The notes under the pieces were generated by a model. It was not told the origin of the DNA. It was given only the letters and a program-made list of their open reading frames with translations, and made no database searches. A DNA stretch of 64,000 nt, taken from the NCBI RefSeq assembly GCF_027580225.2, contig NC_073352.2, positions 30,002,001 to 30,066,000 on the forward strand, written 5' to 3'. Below are positions 48,545 through 60,387 of this stretch, one piece after another. Position numbers and translations under genes: made by a program. How positions within the stretch are numbered: the stretch's first letter is position 1; each line of letters starts with the position of its first letter. The DNA is from Misgurnus anguillicaudatus. Its lineage: Eukaryota; Chordata; Actinopteri; Cypriniformes; Cobitidae.

Positions 48545-48838
48545 CTTGTCTAATCTGTAAACATAATAAGGTAAATTGACTGAAACGTATTTAAGCGCCT
48601 TTTGACTTTGTATTTATTTCAAGCACTTACATTATGTCTTGCATTTAAGCACCTAGTAGTTCATCCTGAAGTATATTAATATCTCCATTATCTCAACCTC
48701 TTTTTTGTATTACTAAAGTTTATACCTGTTGGACACACAGCATTTCCAGAACGGGATGCATCTTGTCATAATAAAAAATTTAGATTTGACAGATCAGACA
48801 CACTGTATGTACACAGCTGGTGTGTGGGTTAGATTACC

Positions 48839-48900
48839 TGAAAACACACAAACACACACACAGAGAGACAGACCCCCGCGCACACACACACACACACATA
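48839..48900. repeat. (CA)n-rich microsatellite
   Basis: ACACAC runs interrupted by AGAGAGACAGACCCCCGCG. It lies between the myoz3 5' UTR exon and first coding exon. Confidence 0.9.
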
Positions 48901-48938
48901 TAACAGTCACGACAGGTGAGCGGGCGGTTCTGTCTTAC

Positions 48939-49150
48939 CTGTGTTTGGACTGGAGGACCTGATGTTTTGTTGTGCTGTCTCAGTGTCTGTATGTGAGACT
49001 TCAGCAGTGTGTGAGCTGGTTTCTATAGACTTACCTCAGACCCTGACAATGACATCATTACTGCAACTTTAGCCAAACGACAGGAGCTAAATGGGGCAAA
49101 GCATGTAGTCCCTAGCACACCCCATGCCAACCCCTCCATAAAAAACCTGA
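48939..49150 (-). promoter_or_regulatory. Probable myoz3 promoter and non-coding exon 1
   Basis: On the minus strand a strong donor (CAAACACAG|GTAAGACAG) ends a likely non-coding exon whose last base is 48939. The next acceptor, TTTACAG, sits 10 bases before the ATG at 48544, so a 5' exon is required. Upstream, about 49030-49145, are CTATAGAAACC and TTTTTTATGG, TATA-like in the minus orientation. Exact start site unknown. Confidence 0.5.
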
Positions 49151-49190
49151 TCCCACTTCTGTGGACCTCTTTCCAAGATTGTGTGTGTGC

Positions 49191-49223
49191 GCGTACGTGC
49201 ATGCATGTGTGTGTGTGTGTGTT
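49191..49223. repeat. Short (TG)n run
   Basis: GTGTGTGCGCGTACGTGCATGCATG followed by a run of TG units. Confidence 0.8.
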
Positions 49224-49764
49224 TCTCTTTGTTTTCATAGGAGATTATCAGATTATCAGTCAGTACTGATGTAGATCTGTTTCAGCATCATATGACAGAC
49301 GTTTCCTCCTGACATTTCTGTCTTCATAGTTTATTGCAGGGCTATAGCCACAATGCTTCATTCCAACGGGATAAAAATACCTATTTCCCTTCACTTTAAT
49401 ATATAATTTTTTCATCCAAAGTAACTTGCAGAACAGTTCAACTACAGTTGCTAGAATGGGTTCTTTGCAGAAATGTAATAGAATAACCTTTTTGGTTCCC
49501 CACAAACTTTTAGTCAAAGGAACTTTGTGGAACTTATATTTTAAGAGACAGAAAATCTCCTTGGGACTTTTTTAGGGTTGGTGTTCACAGAGGCGCAACA
49601 GGTGGTGGGGGCGAAAGATCAGATGAAAAAACATTACAGCAGGACGGGAAAAATATTAAATAACGACGCATTAAAAATGGGCATAGCGTAGGCCAGTCAA
49701 CAACACGAAAATACTCTGCAAAAATTCCTCAACAATGTCGACTGCACACCAGCTCAACTGAACA

Positions 49765-50490
49765 GTGCCAAAAAAATCTGCCAATGGGGTAAGCACAAAA
49801 ATCTTAAACAATTTTCTTAAACACCAAATTCAAGAAAAATTCAAGAAAAAATGTTTTTGCTTGTTTTATGCACAAAATCATTTAAATTTGATATTTTTGG
49901 TCTAGAAACTACACTGTAAAACCTGAAAGTTAACTCAACTCAAACCATTTAAGGAAACTGGTTGCATTAAACCATTCAAGTTTTAAAATGCATACATTAC
50001 TGTGTACTTAAACAAATTGAGTCATATGCATTTATGCACTCATATTTAAGTTCACACTACTTAAATATAAGTGCATAATTGCACATGACACAAGTTCACA
50101 GTACTTAAATGTATGTGTTTTAAAACTTAAATGGTTTAAGGCAACCGGTTTCCTTAAATGGTTTGAGTTAAGTTGACTGTTTTGACTGTTTTACATTGAC
50201 TAGACTTATTTTCTTGAGTAGTTTGGCTCATCAAGAAAATGCATCTTAATTTAAGAATGTTTAGATATTTTTACTGAAAACAAGACAAGCTAAGAATTTT
50301 TTTATGCCAAAAATCATTAGGATATTAAGATCATGTTTCATGAAGAAACATGAAACATGTTTTCAGTAAAAATATCAAAAAATTATCAAATCAAGATGGC
50401 CTTCCTGATGAGCAAAACGACCCAAGACAAAAATTCTAGTTTTTAGACCAAAATATCAAACCCAAGTAATCCTGAGCATTAAACAAGCAA
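49765..50490. mobile_element. ACTGCAAA-family copies interrupted by another palindrome
   Basis: Left half 49765-49913 (TCTGCCAATGGGGTAAGCAC) and right half 50200-50300 (TAGACTTATTTTCTTGAG) belong to one element. It is split by 49914-50198, whose ends are ACTGTAAAACCTGAAAGTTA and a diverged inverted partner ending TGACTGTTTTACATTG. A further partial copy lies at 50330-50490. Confidence 0.8.
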
Positions 50491-51092
50491 AAAAATAAAT
50501 CAATAATGCATTTATAGAGGTTAATAACTGCATTATGACTCATAATAAGTAACTCACAGCATGGCTATTTTAGATAACATCTTCATGATTACCTAAAATT
50601 TGGATTAGGAAAACTGTACCCTATACTTTCACTCTACTCAAAGCCATAAATGATGCATTTATAGAGGGTAATAACTGTATTATGAGTCATAATAAGTAAC
50701 TTATAACATGGTTATAACAATATAAATCAAATCCGTTATTTGAAAGAGAACTAAATCTGCATAATTAAATAAGTTGTTACTATAATGTAATGACATTACT
50801 GTCTGTATAGCAATGGAGGCTGCACCTTTATAAATACCCTTATGGAAGTATACGACTGAGTAGTTATAAATCAGTGTATAGTGGATTATGAGCATGCGCA
50901 TTGAAATGCAAATGCATCACTTACATAAGTAGTAATAAAAAATATTATAAATGTAACTATATGGTTCTTATAATGGGGTATAGGTGCTGTTGTGTCTTCA
51001 TAAATATATTTATAGAATAGTAACAACTGCCTATAAATAATTATAAAGGGGGTTATAATTAATTATAAGCTTCATAGAAAGTGTTACCCTTT
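50491..51092. mobile_element. Probable TIR element remnant
   Basis: GCATTTATAGAGGTTAATAA at 50508 is repeated at 50653 (GCATTTATAGAGGGTAATAA), and the right end GCTTCATAGAAAGTGTTACC resembles the inverted GGTAACACTTT terminus seen at 41281. The left end is unclear. Confidence 0.5.
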
Positions 51093-52751
51093 TTTTATTA
51101 GTAAAGATTATGTTCCAAGAAGATATTTTGTAAATTTCCTAACATAAATTTATATCAAATCTTTATTTTTGTGAGTGAACGCAGTGCCAATGACTTAATT
51201 TTGGACAACTTTTCAAAGGCAATTTTCTCAATATTTAGATTTTTTGCACTTTCAGGTTCCAGATTTTTAAATAGTTGTATCTTGGCCAAATATTGTCCTA
51301 TCCTAACAAACCACACATTAATGGACTTTATAAATCACTATGCCATGGGTCAGTTGAGACAAATGGGCAAACAGTTTTATGACACAGACATCCATGTGGA
51401 GGTTTTGTCCGAGCAGCTGGTGGGAGATTATTCGCATGTCACCATGAGGTGAGACACACACATAAACGCACGCGTGTCAAACATATGTTGGACAGCTGAC
51501 TGTTAAATAGTGTCAGATATTATGACAGTACAATGATTTGATTTCAGATTAAACTTTGATAACTCGGCATATCGTTACATTCAGAAAGAGGATGAAGAGG
51601 AGCAGGAGATTTTCCCCATCCCCAGTGACTTTTTCTTTGAAGTTTTTCCCTTCAACATTGTGTTCAGACAGGTCATCCTGCTCTCCTCTCTTCTCCATCT
51701 CCTCTTCCTCTTTCTTCATCTCCTCTCTTTTCCACACTCGTCTTTTCTCTTCTCCCTTACTCGCATGTCCTCTTCTTATGTTTGTCAACTCCTCTTTTCA
51801 AGCACACTTATATTGTCTTCTAACATCCATGTTTTTGTCCAACAGGACATGGTTGTGCATAACGTAAGCTCTGGATTGGCCACCGTGTTTCCTGACCTGG
51901 ATGGCAAGAAGATCAATGATGCTTTTTTACTCGCTCGTTCTCTTGTGGAGTTCCATGTAGATGTAGAGTTCCTTGTGGAGAGATGTGTCCATGTAGATGA
52001 AACAGATTTACATTCCCACAATCAAGTCTTAATAGCACATGCACTAAAGTACATACATATTTTACATTTATTGATAATCCTTCAGTACTTAGGTTTTTTA
52101 TGTAAAAGCATGAATGGATAAGTACTGAAGTACATTTTAAATCTATCACAGATTATCTCCCACCCCAACAATCTGTTTGAGATCATGTCGAAAGAGCCTG
52201 TGAAGAGAGAAAGGAATCTTCATAATAGAGTACAGAGTAAGTAATTGACTGCATTTATTCCTCATAATAAAAGACCTTTAGCTGTATGATAGAAACATTT
52301 CTGTCTCTCACAGACTCCGATTATGAGAACGCAAACCGCACAGCAGATGTTGATGTGAAGCTGATGGCTTTTCAGTCAATCATATTATTACGATTATAAA
52401 TGTTAGTCATCTTTATGACCTTACTGTAAATTCTGTAAACGCAGTTCCTGTAAACAATGTGATTTTTGGATCAGATGGAAACAATGCTAAAGCCGCTGGA
52501 AGCCGCTGTCTCAAACTCAAGGACCAGATGAGATACATGCCTGAGTGGGAATCCATCATCTTCTTGGGGACGCCAGTGTAAAATGTTACATGCACAAACA
52601 TACAGACACATACAATAAGACTTATTGTCTTATTTGCTTAACCTGCTTTTAAGAATTAATTCATCACAAAATTACGTTTACTCATCCTTAAGCCATCCTC
52701 AAGCTGTTTATGACTTTAAGGCTTACCTCCGACCCAATGTTACAAAAACGT

Positions 52752-53770
52752 AAAGGTGTTGTGTGTAAATTTTAGCAGCATATAGACGGTTTGTGCTGTA
52801 ACAACATAAACAAGCGGCTGTCGTGGTCCGCCCGTAACTTCCGGTAAACTCCGCTAAGAATAAATAAAAACAAAGTTCTTTAAACTTAGTTTATTTATAT
52901 AACAAGCAAAAAAACAACACATAGATTACATAGGAAACCAAAACATTTGTTATTTTCGACGAGGTATTTGTTCAAGAGATCAGTTTAGCAACTAGTCAGA
53001 CCATTAAAAAAAAACAGAAGTAAAGTTCGGATCCAGACGTGTATCGCGTCAGCGCACGATTGTCCGATGAAACCATCTATAGTGATGGGATTGTCTAATG
53101 GGGCGTACACACCAAGTGCGAATTCAACAATTTGCGCAAGTAGATTATATACAAAGTCAACGCAAATACGTGCAATCTGGCGCAGGGTGATGTGAATGAT
53201 GTGTATTGAGCGGCGCGGAAAAAAAAACTCGCTATTCGCCTCAAATACGTCTTCGTGCAACATTCACATGACACAAAGTTAAATCGTGTGAGTAATCTAG
53301 AGCGATGCGTTTGGTGTGTACGAAGAATAAGAAAACGTACTGTATTAACAAAACAATATACTTTAAAAAAAGATGGACGACGCGACGTCGCGTCTTCGCC
53401 TCCTTCCATTGTAATGAATTGAAGCCAAAAATGTCCGACCATTTTTATTTAGAGCAGAGTCCCATTCGTTTGTGACTTGTACTGCAGCCAGCTACCAGGG
53501 GGCGATCAAAGAGCCAGCGGCTTCACTTTTCAAGACTTATGAGGCACACCCAAACGGCAACTTCTATGTTTTATTTTATTTATTTGCATTTATTTAACCT
53601 CTATTCAACCAGGTAAAAAATGTGAGGAAACCTGTGGTGTTTGTAGATAAAAACGACTCATTCTAAGGCAATAAAAACAATACAGTTCATTATGTAAGGT
53701 CTTTATACACCACTGATCATATAGTTATGTATATTATATTGCATTTCTGTTAAGTTGTAAAATGCACATA
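52752..53770. mobile_element. AAAGGTGCAGTGT family copy with nested insertions
   Basis: AAAGGTGTTGTGTGTAAATT on the left and TTGTAAAATGCACATATC on the right are eroded ends; TCATTCTAAGGCAATAAAAA marks the host sequence. Inside is a CpG-rich element at about 53099-53322 with ends GCGTACACACCAAGTGCGAA and GATGCGTTTGGTGTGTACG. It lies where the cyclase-core exons of the pseudogene would be expected. Confidence 0.75.
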
Positions 53771-54008
53771 TCATCAACCCGATGTGAAAACATGCATTTA
53801 ACATAGTGAAACAAACCAATGTGTGTGTTTGTCAGGCTCGTCTACATAGTGTGAAGTAGCAATTATTTCCTAATAAACATACCAAATAATATCTGTAGGC
53901 AAATCTAAAGAGGCAGGTTTATCTGCAGTTTGGAGGACAGAAATTTAATCAGCACAGTATGAAATCAATAATGGTCAACAGAAAGCCCTGACTGTGACAG
54001 GAAATTAA
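53771..54008. other. Pseudogene interval, no exon seen
   Basis: No cyclase catalytic motif in any frame; plain AT-rich DNA. Confidence 0.5.
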
Positions 54009-54021
54009 ATGTGTGTGTGTG

Positions 54022-54077
<56 letters not shown>

Positions 54078-54097
54078 TGTGTGCGTGCGTGCGTCCG

Positions 54098-54196
<99 letters not shown>
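54009..54196. repeat. Compound microsatellite (TG)n-(TGCG)n-(TG)n-(GA)n
   Basis: TG units pass into about 30 GTGC/GCGT units with a single CCGT variant near 54093, return to TG, then end in about 11 GA units. Both strands stay open only because the repeats lack stops. Confidence 0.97.
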
Positions 54197-54733
54197 AAAG
54201 GCTGCTCTCTATCATAAAGTTTTCGATGATCCTGTCTTTAATAGATTAATGACATAAATGTAATTATGTGTCATTATTTTATTATTCTCTGTCTGTTCAG
54301 TGTTTTTCGTTTCATCAGGGACTTCAGGGACCCAGCCAAAATAATTTTTTACATAAAATCATCCTACATAATATAAAGAACATGTTGGTCATTATGGAAA
54401 TCAACTGTTGCACCTTTGTTATTTATATAGCACTTTTTTAGTAAATAACCCACAGATATTAACACTCCCATCTGCGCTTTTTTTGAAATTGCACTAATTT
54501 GCCCGTTTAGTAAATCTGGCCCTAAATGTACCTGCAATTATATAATCACCCATAAATAATGCATCCAAGATAACTGCTTGGCATTTGATGTAGCTCTAAA
54601 TGAGTAAATAATGATTATATTGGTAATTCTCTTTATTTGTGTATTTTATCATCATTCACTTTGATTTCACTTTGATCTGTTATTTATAGGAAATGCACAT
54701 TCAGCTGAGCAGCGCTACATATGAACACTTAAA

Positions 54734-55098
54734 AGTGCAGTGTGTAAATTTTAGTGGCATCTAGTGGTGAGGTTGCGAATTGCAACCAACGGCTCATCCA
54801 CTGCTCACCTCTTGCTTTTGAAACATATAAGAGAAGCTATGGTAGCCGCCACCGGTCAAACATGTCATCGTTGGAGACAACTTAGTAAAAAAGTTTGTCT
54901 GTTAAGGGCTTCTGTAGAAAATGGTGGCTTCCATGTAAGGGGACCCCCTTTGTATGTACATAAAAACGTCTAAGGCAATAAACACATAACTTTTCATTAT
55001 GAAAAGGTCTTTATACACCCCTGATAATTTAGTTTTGTATATTATTTTGCATTTCTGTCAAGAGATCCTTCTAAAAATTACACACTGCACCTTTAAAA
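54734..55098. mobile_element. AAAGGTGCAGTGT family, intact copy
   Basis: AAAGTGCAGTGTGTAAATTT on the left and AAATTACACACTGCACCTTT on the right. It shares the CATGTCATCGTTGGAGACAA centre with the other copies. It sits just before the surviving cyclase-end exon. Confidence 0.9.
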
Positions 55099-55492
55099 GT
55101 AGATTTCATTTTTGAAAGACGTGGTACCATCACCATCAAGGACAGTTACTGATCATCACAGCTGTAACATCCTCAAACAGAACCACGTGTAGCATGAGGA
55201 TCATGTGACATTGATGACATTATATATAAACACAGTTGTTTTCTTATTGGACTTGTGTTTTATCTCTGACAGGGAAATGTAAAGATTGAGACGTACTGGC
55301 TGAAAGGAAAAAGAGATAGATGGAAACGGCTACCTGTCCACAGTTTGAAGCTCAGACCATCAGTAAAGCCGCCATTTCAGCTCCTGAACCTCCGATCGAC
55401 GAGAAAGTGCTGGTAAAACATGTTTTCCTGCAAAAAACACACATAAAAACAGCATAAAAACATCTTATAAGTTATTTTTTTGTGCTCCTGTG

Positions 55493-55600
55493 TAGCTCAT
55501 ATCATTGGTTCAAACCCAGGGAACGCACATACTAATAAAATGTTTAACTTTGTAAAGCAAAGTCTCTTTGGATAAAAGAGACATAAATGCAAGATTTATT
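55493..55600 (+). mobile_element. tRNA-derived SINE fragment
   Basis: TGTGTAGCTCATATC resembles an A box, GGTTCAAACCCAGGG a B box, and the SINE 3' body TTTGGATAAAAGAGACATAA follows. Confidence 0.7.
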
Positions 55601-56514
55601 GTGAAAGATTCAAGGCATGGTTTACAAAATATTAAATGTTATGTGATAGAAATGTCATTGTTATAAATTACAAAATTTCCCCTTTTGCCACTAGTGATGA
55701 AAAATTATGCAAACCTAAATTCAAACATCTTTTTGTTTTATTTTACTGTTGAAGGTCACACATCATTTCTAAAACAATCGCCAATGGTTAATAGAGTAAT
55801 TAAAAGCAGATTTATCTATTAAATAAAATAATAGTAAATATAAATACATTTGAAATAAAAGCATCACAAATAGTTATTTAAATAAAGTTGCTCTGTCTTG
55901 GGTATCAAAAAATCAATTTGAAATGATTTGTTTCTTCTCAGGTTTTCCCATCGGTAATAGGTGAGGATGAAGATTATGTGAAATCGATCCGCTCTCACCG
56001 TATGAAGATGGAAACCTCTGGAAACTCTCTGGAGGAGTTGATGGATGAGTGTCGGCTGGAGGAAACGTCTGTCAGTAAGGTGAGACTGAAAGATGTTTCA
56101 GTCAAGCTTTATTCCTAACTAAAGGAAGTATGTCAGATGATACACTGCACTTCTGTTTCTGAAGTTTTCATTTGTCTCTCACAGTCCCATTCTAAAGACC
56201 CACTTCAGGACAGCAGTCTACAAGATCCACACATCGAGCTCGATTCGGAGTTTGATGGACGAGATTCCATAATGGAGTCTCCCACTGGCTCCTGCGATTC
56301 CCGCTGCTCAGAGAAAAGCGCCATGTGTTCTGTGTGTTAAATGTGACGTTAAAAGAGATTTTCCTATCAGAACCAAAAGATTTATCTGAATATTTTGTTT
56401 ATCGGATTATCTAAATTAGATTAAATATTTGAGTCAAATAATTAATAAAGATTTATTATTTAAGTCAAGTCACATTTTTATATAGAGCTTTTTACAATGT
56501 TGCATGAAAAAACT

Positions 56515-57085
56515 GAATAGACATGGACATGACAAGACAGGAATTGAATAGACATAGAATAGGTTAGACATTTAATATAGAATATACAAAGAATAGAATA
56601 CAATAGAATATACATAGAATAGAACATAATAGAATATACATAGAATAGAATAAAATAGAATAGGATAGACATAGAATAGCATTGAATAGACATAAAAAAG
56701 AATAAAATAGAGCAGAATAGACATAGAATAGAATAGACATAGAACAGAATAAAATAGAATGGATAGACGTAGGATAGACATAGAATAGCATTGAATAGAC
56801 ATAAAAAAGAATAAAATAGAGCAGAATAGACATAGAATAGAATAGACATAGAACAGAATAAAATAGAATGGAATAGACATAAAAGAGAATAGGCATAGAA
56901 TAGAGATATAATAGAATAAAATAGAGCAGAATAGACATAGAACATAATAGAATGGAATGGAATTGAATGGAATGGAATGGAATAAAATAGAATAGAATAG
57001 AATAAACATACAACAGAATAAACATAGAACAAAATAAAATAGCATAGACATAGAACAGAATAGAATAGGCATAAAATAAAATGAA
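56515..57085. repeat. (AATAG/ACATAG)n simple-sequence block, first part
   Basis: Units such as TAGAATAGACATAGAATAGA are repeated for about 560 bases, with a GGAATGGAATGG patch near 56950. The minus-strand open frames of up to 249 residues (FYVYSILFYS-type) are artefacts of a stop-free repeat. Confidence 0.95.
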
Positions 57086-57423
57086 TGTCACAATGTGTTT
57101 TTGATAGTAGTGATCTAGTACTTTTTATGTTCATATAAAAAAACACATAACAATAATAATACAATGCAATGTTGACGGGCATTATTTGAGAATGACATCC
57201 CATGGTGCAATGCAAAGATACTGCCATCAGACCCGTTTATTTATCTCTAGAAAAATAGGCAGAAGATGATGTGATTTTTTAATGATAGTAAAAGCATAGT
57301 CCATATTAAGACGTTAAGATTGCTCTTCTAAACAATTAAATCTAGGTTAGTCTGTAGGCCTAACTGTTGATTATTAACTAGGGTGATATTAAATTATGAA
57401 TATGAAAACTGACATGTTTTTAT

Positions 57424-57590
57424 GGTCTTGGTCTCGACTCGGTCTCGACTCCAAAAGGACTCGGTCTTGACTCGGACTTGCTTTCTCAAAGACTTGGTCT
57501 TGACTCGGACTCGACTCTATTTGAAAACCAACAAACTCGGTCTCGACTCGGTCTTGACTCGGACTTGGCATAGGCGGTCTCGTCCCAATC
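57424..57590. repeat. CTCGGTCTTGACTCGGAC minisatellite
   Basis: Repeats of CTCGGTCTCGACTCGG and CTTGACTCGGACTTG with spacer variants. It lies between the two simple-sequence blocks. Confidence 0.85.
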
Positions 57591-57594
57591 ACTA

Positions 57595-57702
57595 TAGGAT
57601 AGACATAGAATAGAATAGAATAGAATAGAATAGAATAGAATAGAATAGAATAGAATAGAATAGAATAGACATAGAATAGAATAGACATAGAATAGAATAG
57701 GC
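57595..57702. repeat. (TAGAA)n simple-sequence block, second part
   Basis: Pure AGAATAGAAT runs from about 57608, ending with ACATAGAATAG variants that match the block at 56515-57085. The two may once have been one array. Confidence 0.95.
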
Positions 57703-58377
57703 ATTGCCCCCCTGCCCCCTCTCCTGTATATCCGGCCTTGGTATTAAATAAAGAATTTGCAATAATCCGTTTAAATCTAACATCAAGTTACTGAAATGTG
57801 ATTACTGTAAATGATCTCAAATTATCCCTAGTCAAAACTCAAATTGATCGACCAATAAACTAAAAATTCAAGCTGCCACATTATCATTACACAGTCTCTG
57901 TGGTGGTTATAGTCCTTCCCATGACAATGGTTAGTATAAATGACAGATTTATGACTGTGTACAGATGGTCTGTTTAAACCTACAATGGTAATCTGAAATC
58001 AATGGCAATATAAAAATCTTATTTCTAGCTTTCAGATAGAGAGAAATGTTTTTTATTGATAAATCTTTAACATGTGTAGGCTATCTGTGATTATCACATT
58101 TTGTGTGTGTATCCTTATAGTGTTACATTTCCATATCACCAAGCTTAACTGCAATAACAGATTTATTTCTATTTAACTTCAACAAATAAAGCATAGATAT
58201 ATGTGTGGTAGTGAAAGAAATATGTCGAAAAGAATGAATAAAATAATAAAAACACTCAGTGCCTGCTTGTTCGGTTATGCATTTGCTACATTCCTGAAAA
58301 AACAAAACTTAAACAATGAAATGTGTAAGAAATGTCAAATGTGTGTGGTAACTGTGGTATAAGCTGATTAATTGATA
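57703..58377. other. Intergenic, no gene seen
   Basis: AT-rich DNA with no recognisable exon or repeat ends. Confidence 0.45.
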
Positions 58378-58505
58378 ACACCGTTGAATTTTCTGAAAAT
58401 AATGCACAGCCGCAGTGTAATTCCGCTTCACTTCGTGGCCACATTATCATCTCAGCTGTGCATTATTTCCGAATAATTCAACCGACTGGAGTCAATATTC
58501 CTTAC
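58378..58505. mobile_element. Small palindrome related to the GACGGGCC family
   Basis: CGTTGAATTTTCTGAAAATAATGCACAGC is mirrored by GCTGTGCATTATTTCCGAATAATTCAACCG (given here as landmarks at 58382-58410 and 58453-58483). The GACTGGAGTCAATATTCC tail matches the copies at 38190 and 43640. Confidence 0.75.
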
Positions 58506-58886
58506 ATGTTACAGTAAAGCACAAACAAACAAATATAATACTGTATTATGGCTGTCAAGCCTAGTCTATGCTAAAGCCGTTGCAAAACATATTTTTTTGC
58601 TCAAACTGAAATCCCACAGCTGCTGTTTGTAATGCAACATTTCATGTCAAATAAATATACAACATTGGATTAAACTTGTGCAGGTAAAGTAATGATAGTT
58701 TATTTGTTGTCAATCACACAAACAGATCACTACAAAAATGAGTTCATAGACATCACCTTCAATACACAACTGTAACACAACTGTAAAAATAAATGATGGG
58801 ATTTGTGGTGACATGAATTTTGTCAAGAACAAAATGTTCCTGCATCAATATCTTTATTCAACCAATTCAATCAAATTTAGGAATTT

Positions 58887-59600
58887 CACTGCAAAAAAAT
58901 GATTTTCAAGAAAAAAAATTCTTAGTGTTTTTGTCTTATTTTCAGTAAAAATATCTACAAATTCTTAAATTAAGATGCTTTTTCTTAACGAGCAAAACAA
59001 CCCAAGAAAATAAGTCTCGATTTAAACCAATATATCAAATTTAAGTGATTTTGTGCAAAAAAACAAGCAAAAAAAATCTGCCAATGGGTTAAGCAAAAAA
59101 AATCTTTAACATTTTTCTTAAACACTAAATTCAAGAAAAATGTTCAAGATTTTTTTTGCTTACTCCACTGGCAGATTTTTTGCTTGTTTTATGCACAAAA
59201 TCACTTAAATTTGATATTTTTGGTTTAAAAAACTAGACTTATTTTCTTGGGTTGCTTTGCTCATAAAGAAAAAGCATCTTATTTTAAGAATTGTTCGATA
59301 TTTTTACTAAAAACAAGACAAAAATACTAAGACATTTTTTTTTGAAGATCTTGAAAATCATTTTTTGCAGTGTTCACTGTTATGTTTTTTGTCTTTTTTT
59401 CAGTAAAAATGTCTAAAATTTTTTTTTAAATGACCCAAGAAAATAAGTTTCGTTTTTAGACTAAAAATATCAAATTTAAGTGACTTTGTGCATAAAACTA
59501 GCAAAAAAATCTGCTATGAAGTAAGCAAAAAATCTTGAACTTTTTTCTTAATCACTAAATTCAAGAAAAATCATGTTTTGCAGCTGTTTTCACATTTTAA
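58887..59600. mobile_element. ACTGCAAA-family, one full and one partial copy in tandem
   Basis: A full palindrome runs 58887-59374 (CACTGCAAAAAAATGATTTT to AAATCATTTTTTGCAGTG). The next copy starts immediately and keeps only one arm plus a short return (59375-59600). Confidence 0.9.
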
Positions 59601-59840
59601 AGCACCATAACATCTTGCTTAGCTAATAATCACAAACAAATTCAATGGTTATAAAAACCCATATTTTATGCTTATGCTTTTCTCACGTTAGATGCATTTA
59701 TTTTAGTAGAAAAATTCTTAGTAAACTAGTTAACTGTTTGTTTTTAACTGCCTGTGAGATATCCTGTGGAATGAATCAAGAGCATCTCCAACTTAAAACT
59801 TGTATCCTGTCCTGTTGTTCAATGGCATCTTTAGTCTGTC

Positions 59841-60149
59841 TCAGATGGTATTTCCTACCGAGTGGCTAGAGGAACTGCGTCTGTAGGTGGCATCCTCTCT
59901 GTCCAGGCTGTAACTGGAGTTTTGTCGGGCATCTCTGGGAGAAAGTTGAAGCGTGCAGTGGAAGAAGAAAGCATAGAAGAACGCTACCACAAGCAGGAGA
60001 CAGACGATGCTGAAGATGATGATGATGAGGATGGTGTGAACCTGTATGTGCACGTCCTCAGGGAACCCAGGGGTTAAGGTTGGGCTGGACATCAAGGTCA
60101 CGGTCTCCCCTGGGGTCATTGATGAGGTCACGTGTAGCACACCAGTCAT
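59841..60149 (-). CDS. Small single-pass membrane protein, unrecognised
   Basis: A 102-residue frame on the minus strand, from ATG at 60149 to TGA at 59841. Residues 1-37 are Thr/Ser/Pro-rich and acidic, with no signal peptide. Residues 38-64 form one strong hydrophobic segment (HTILIIIIFSIVCLLLVVAF and on to FHC). The tail holds RDARQNSS, SLDREDATYRR and a serine run ending HSVGNTI, with a C-terminal small-residue/hydrophobic pattern. A credible acceptor (CTCCAACAG) lies about 50 bases upstream at 60199, and a donor with a likely 5' exon lies at 61003. These suggest a real two-exon gene. The architecture resembles SMIM and SERTM-type microproteins, but I cannot assign a family. Orientation N-out, C-in is inferred from the basic residues after the membrane segment. 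Confidence 0.68.
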   Translation of the reverse strand: MTGVLHVTSSMTPGETVTLMSSPTLTPGFPEDVHIQVHTILIIIIFSIVCLLLVVAFFYAFFFHCTLQLSPRDARQNSSYSLDREDATYRRSSSSHSVGNTI

Positions 60150-60387
60150 GATGGAGAGTGGGATTATGGGAAAGGGATTATTAGTAACCTGTTGGAGACA
60201 AGTCTATATTATATTATTTATTGGACTGAACGTTACAAAAACATGTTATCCATATTTTACCTTACAATAAAAAGGATGAGATATTGAGTATGACCTAGGC
60301 ACATTTTTTCTTACATTTAGCGTACTTTCTATCTAAAGCGACTTACCAAAGCGGATTTCTTAAAATTTAACCATTGATACCTGCTGT

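Larger units (their letters stand above)
51327..56340 (+). pseudogene. Decayed soluble guanylate cyclase beta-like gene
   Basis: Recognisable exons: about 51327-51448 (YAMGQLRQMGKQFYDTDIHV), 51548-51671 (FPIPSDFFFEVFPFNIVFRQ), 51846-51956, 52152-52236, 52314 to about 52375, 52445-52577 (LKLKDQMRYMPEWESIIFLG), 55273-55412, 55942-56079 and 56185-56340. The first six cover the linker and PAS-like HNOBA region of soluble guanylate cyclases, which make cGMP in response to NO. Missing are the roughly 180-residue H-NOX haem domain upstream and the entire cyclase core (metal-binding Asp, purine-binding residues). Only its last strand (NVKIETYWLKGK) survives in 55273-55412, and that frame does not connect to the acidic C-terminal tail: a one-base shift lies near 55305-55320. 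The tail itself (IGEDEDYVKSIRSH to CSEKSAMCSVC) is open. The exon near 52375 has no good donor. It is most like the beta-2 class, but the subclass is uncertain. Lost exons could also reflect assembly collapse. Confidence 0.78.

Noticed and set aside
51556..51867. 103- and 153-residue plus-strand frames rich in Ser/Leu/Phe
   Set aside because: They run through a pyrimidine-rich intron (CTCTTCCTCTTTC) of the cyclase pseudogene; only the parts in the identified exon frames are meaningful.
53949..54257. Cys/Val/Arg or Thr/His repeat frames
   Set aside because: Translation of TG and TGCG microsatellites, not proteins.
56478..57227. Open frames up to 249 residues rich in Phe/Tyr/Ser/Ile on the minus strand
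   Set aside because: They arise from a stop-free AATAG-type simple repeat, open in several frames at once.
59862..60077. 71-residue plus-strand frame with an acidic stretch
   Set aside because: It is antisense to the small membrane-protein frame; the acidic run is the complement of the Ile-rich membrane segment.
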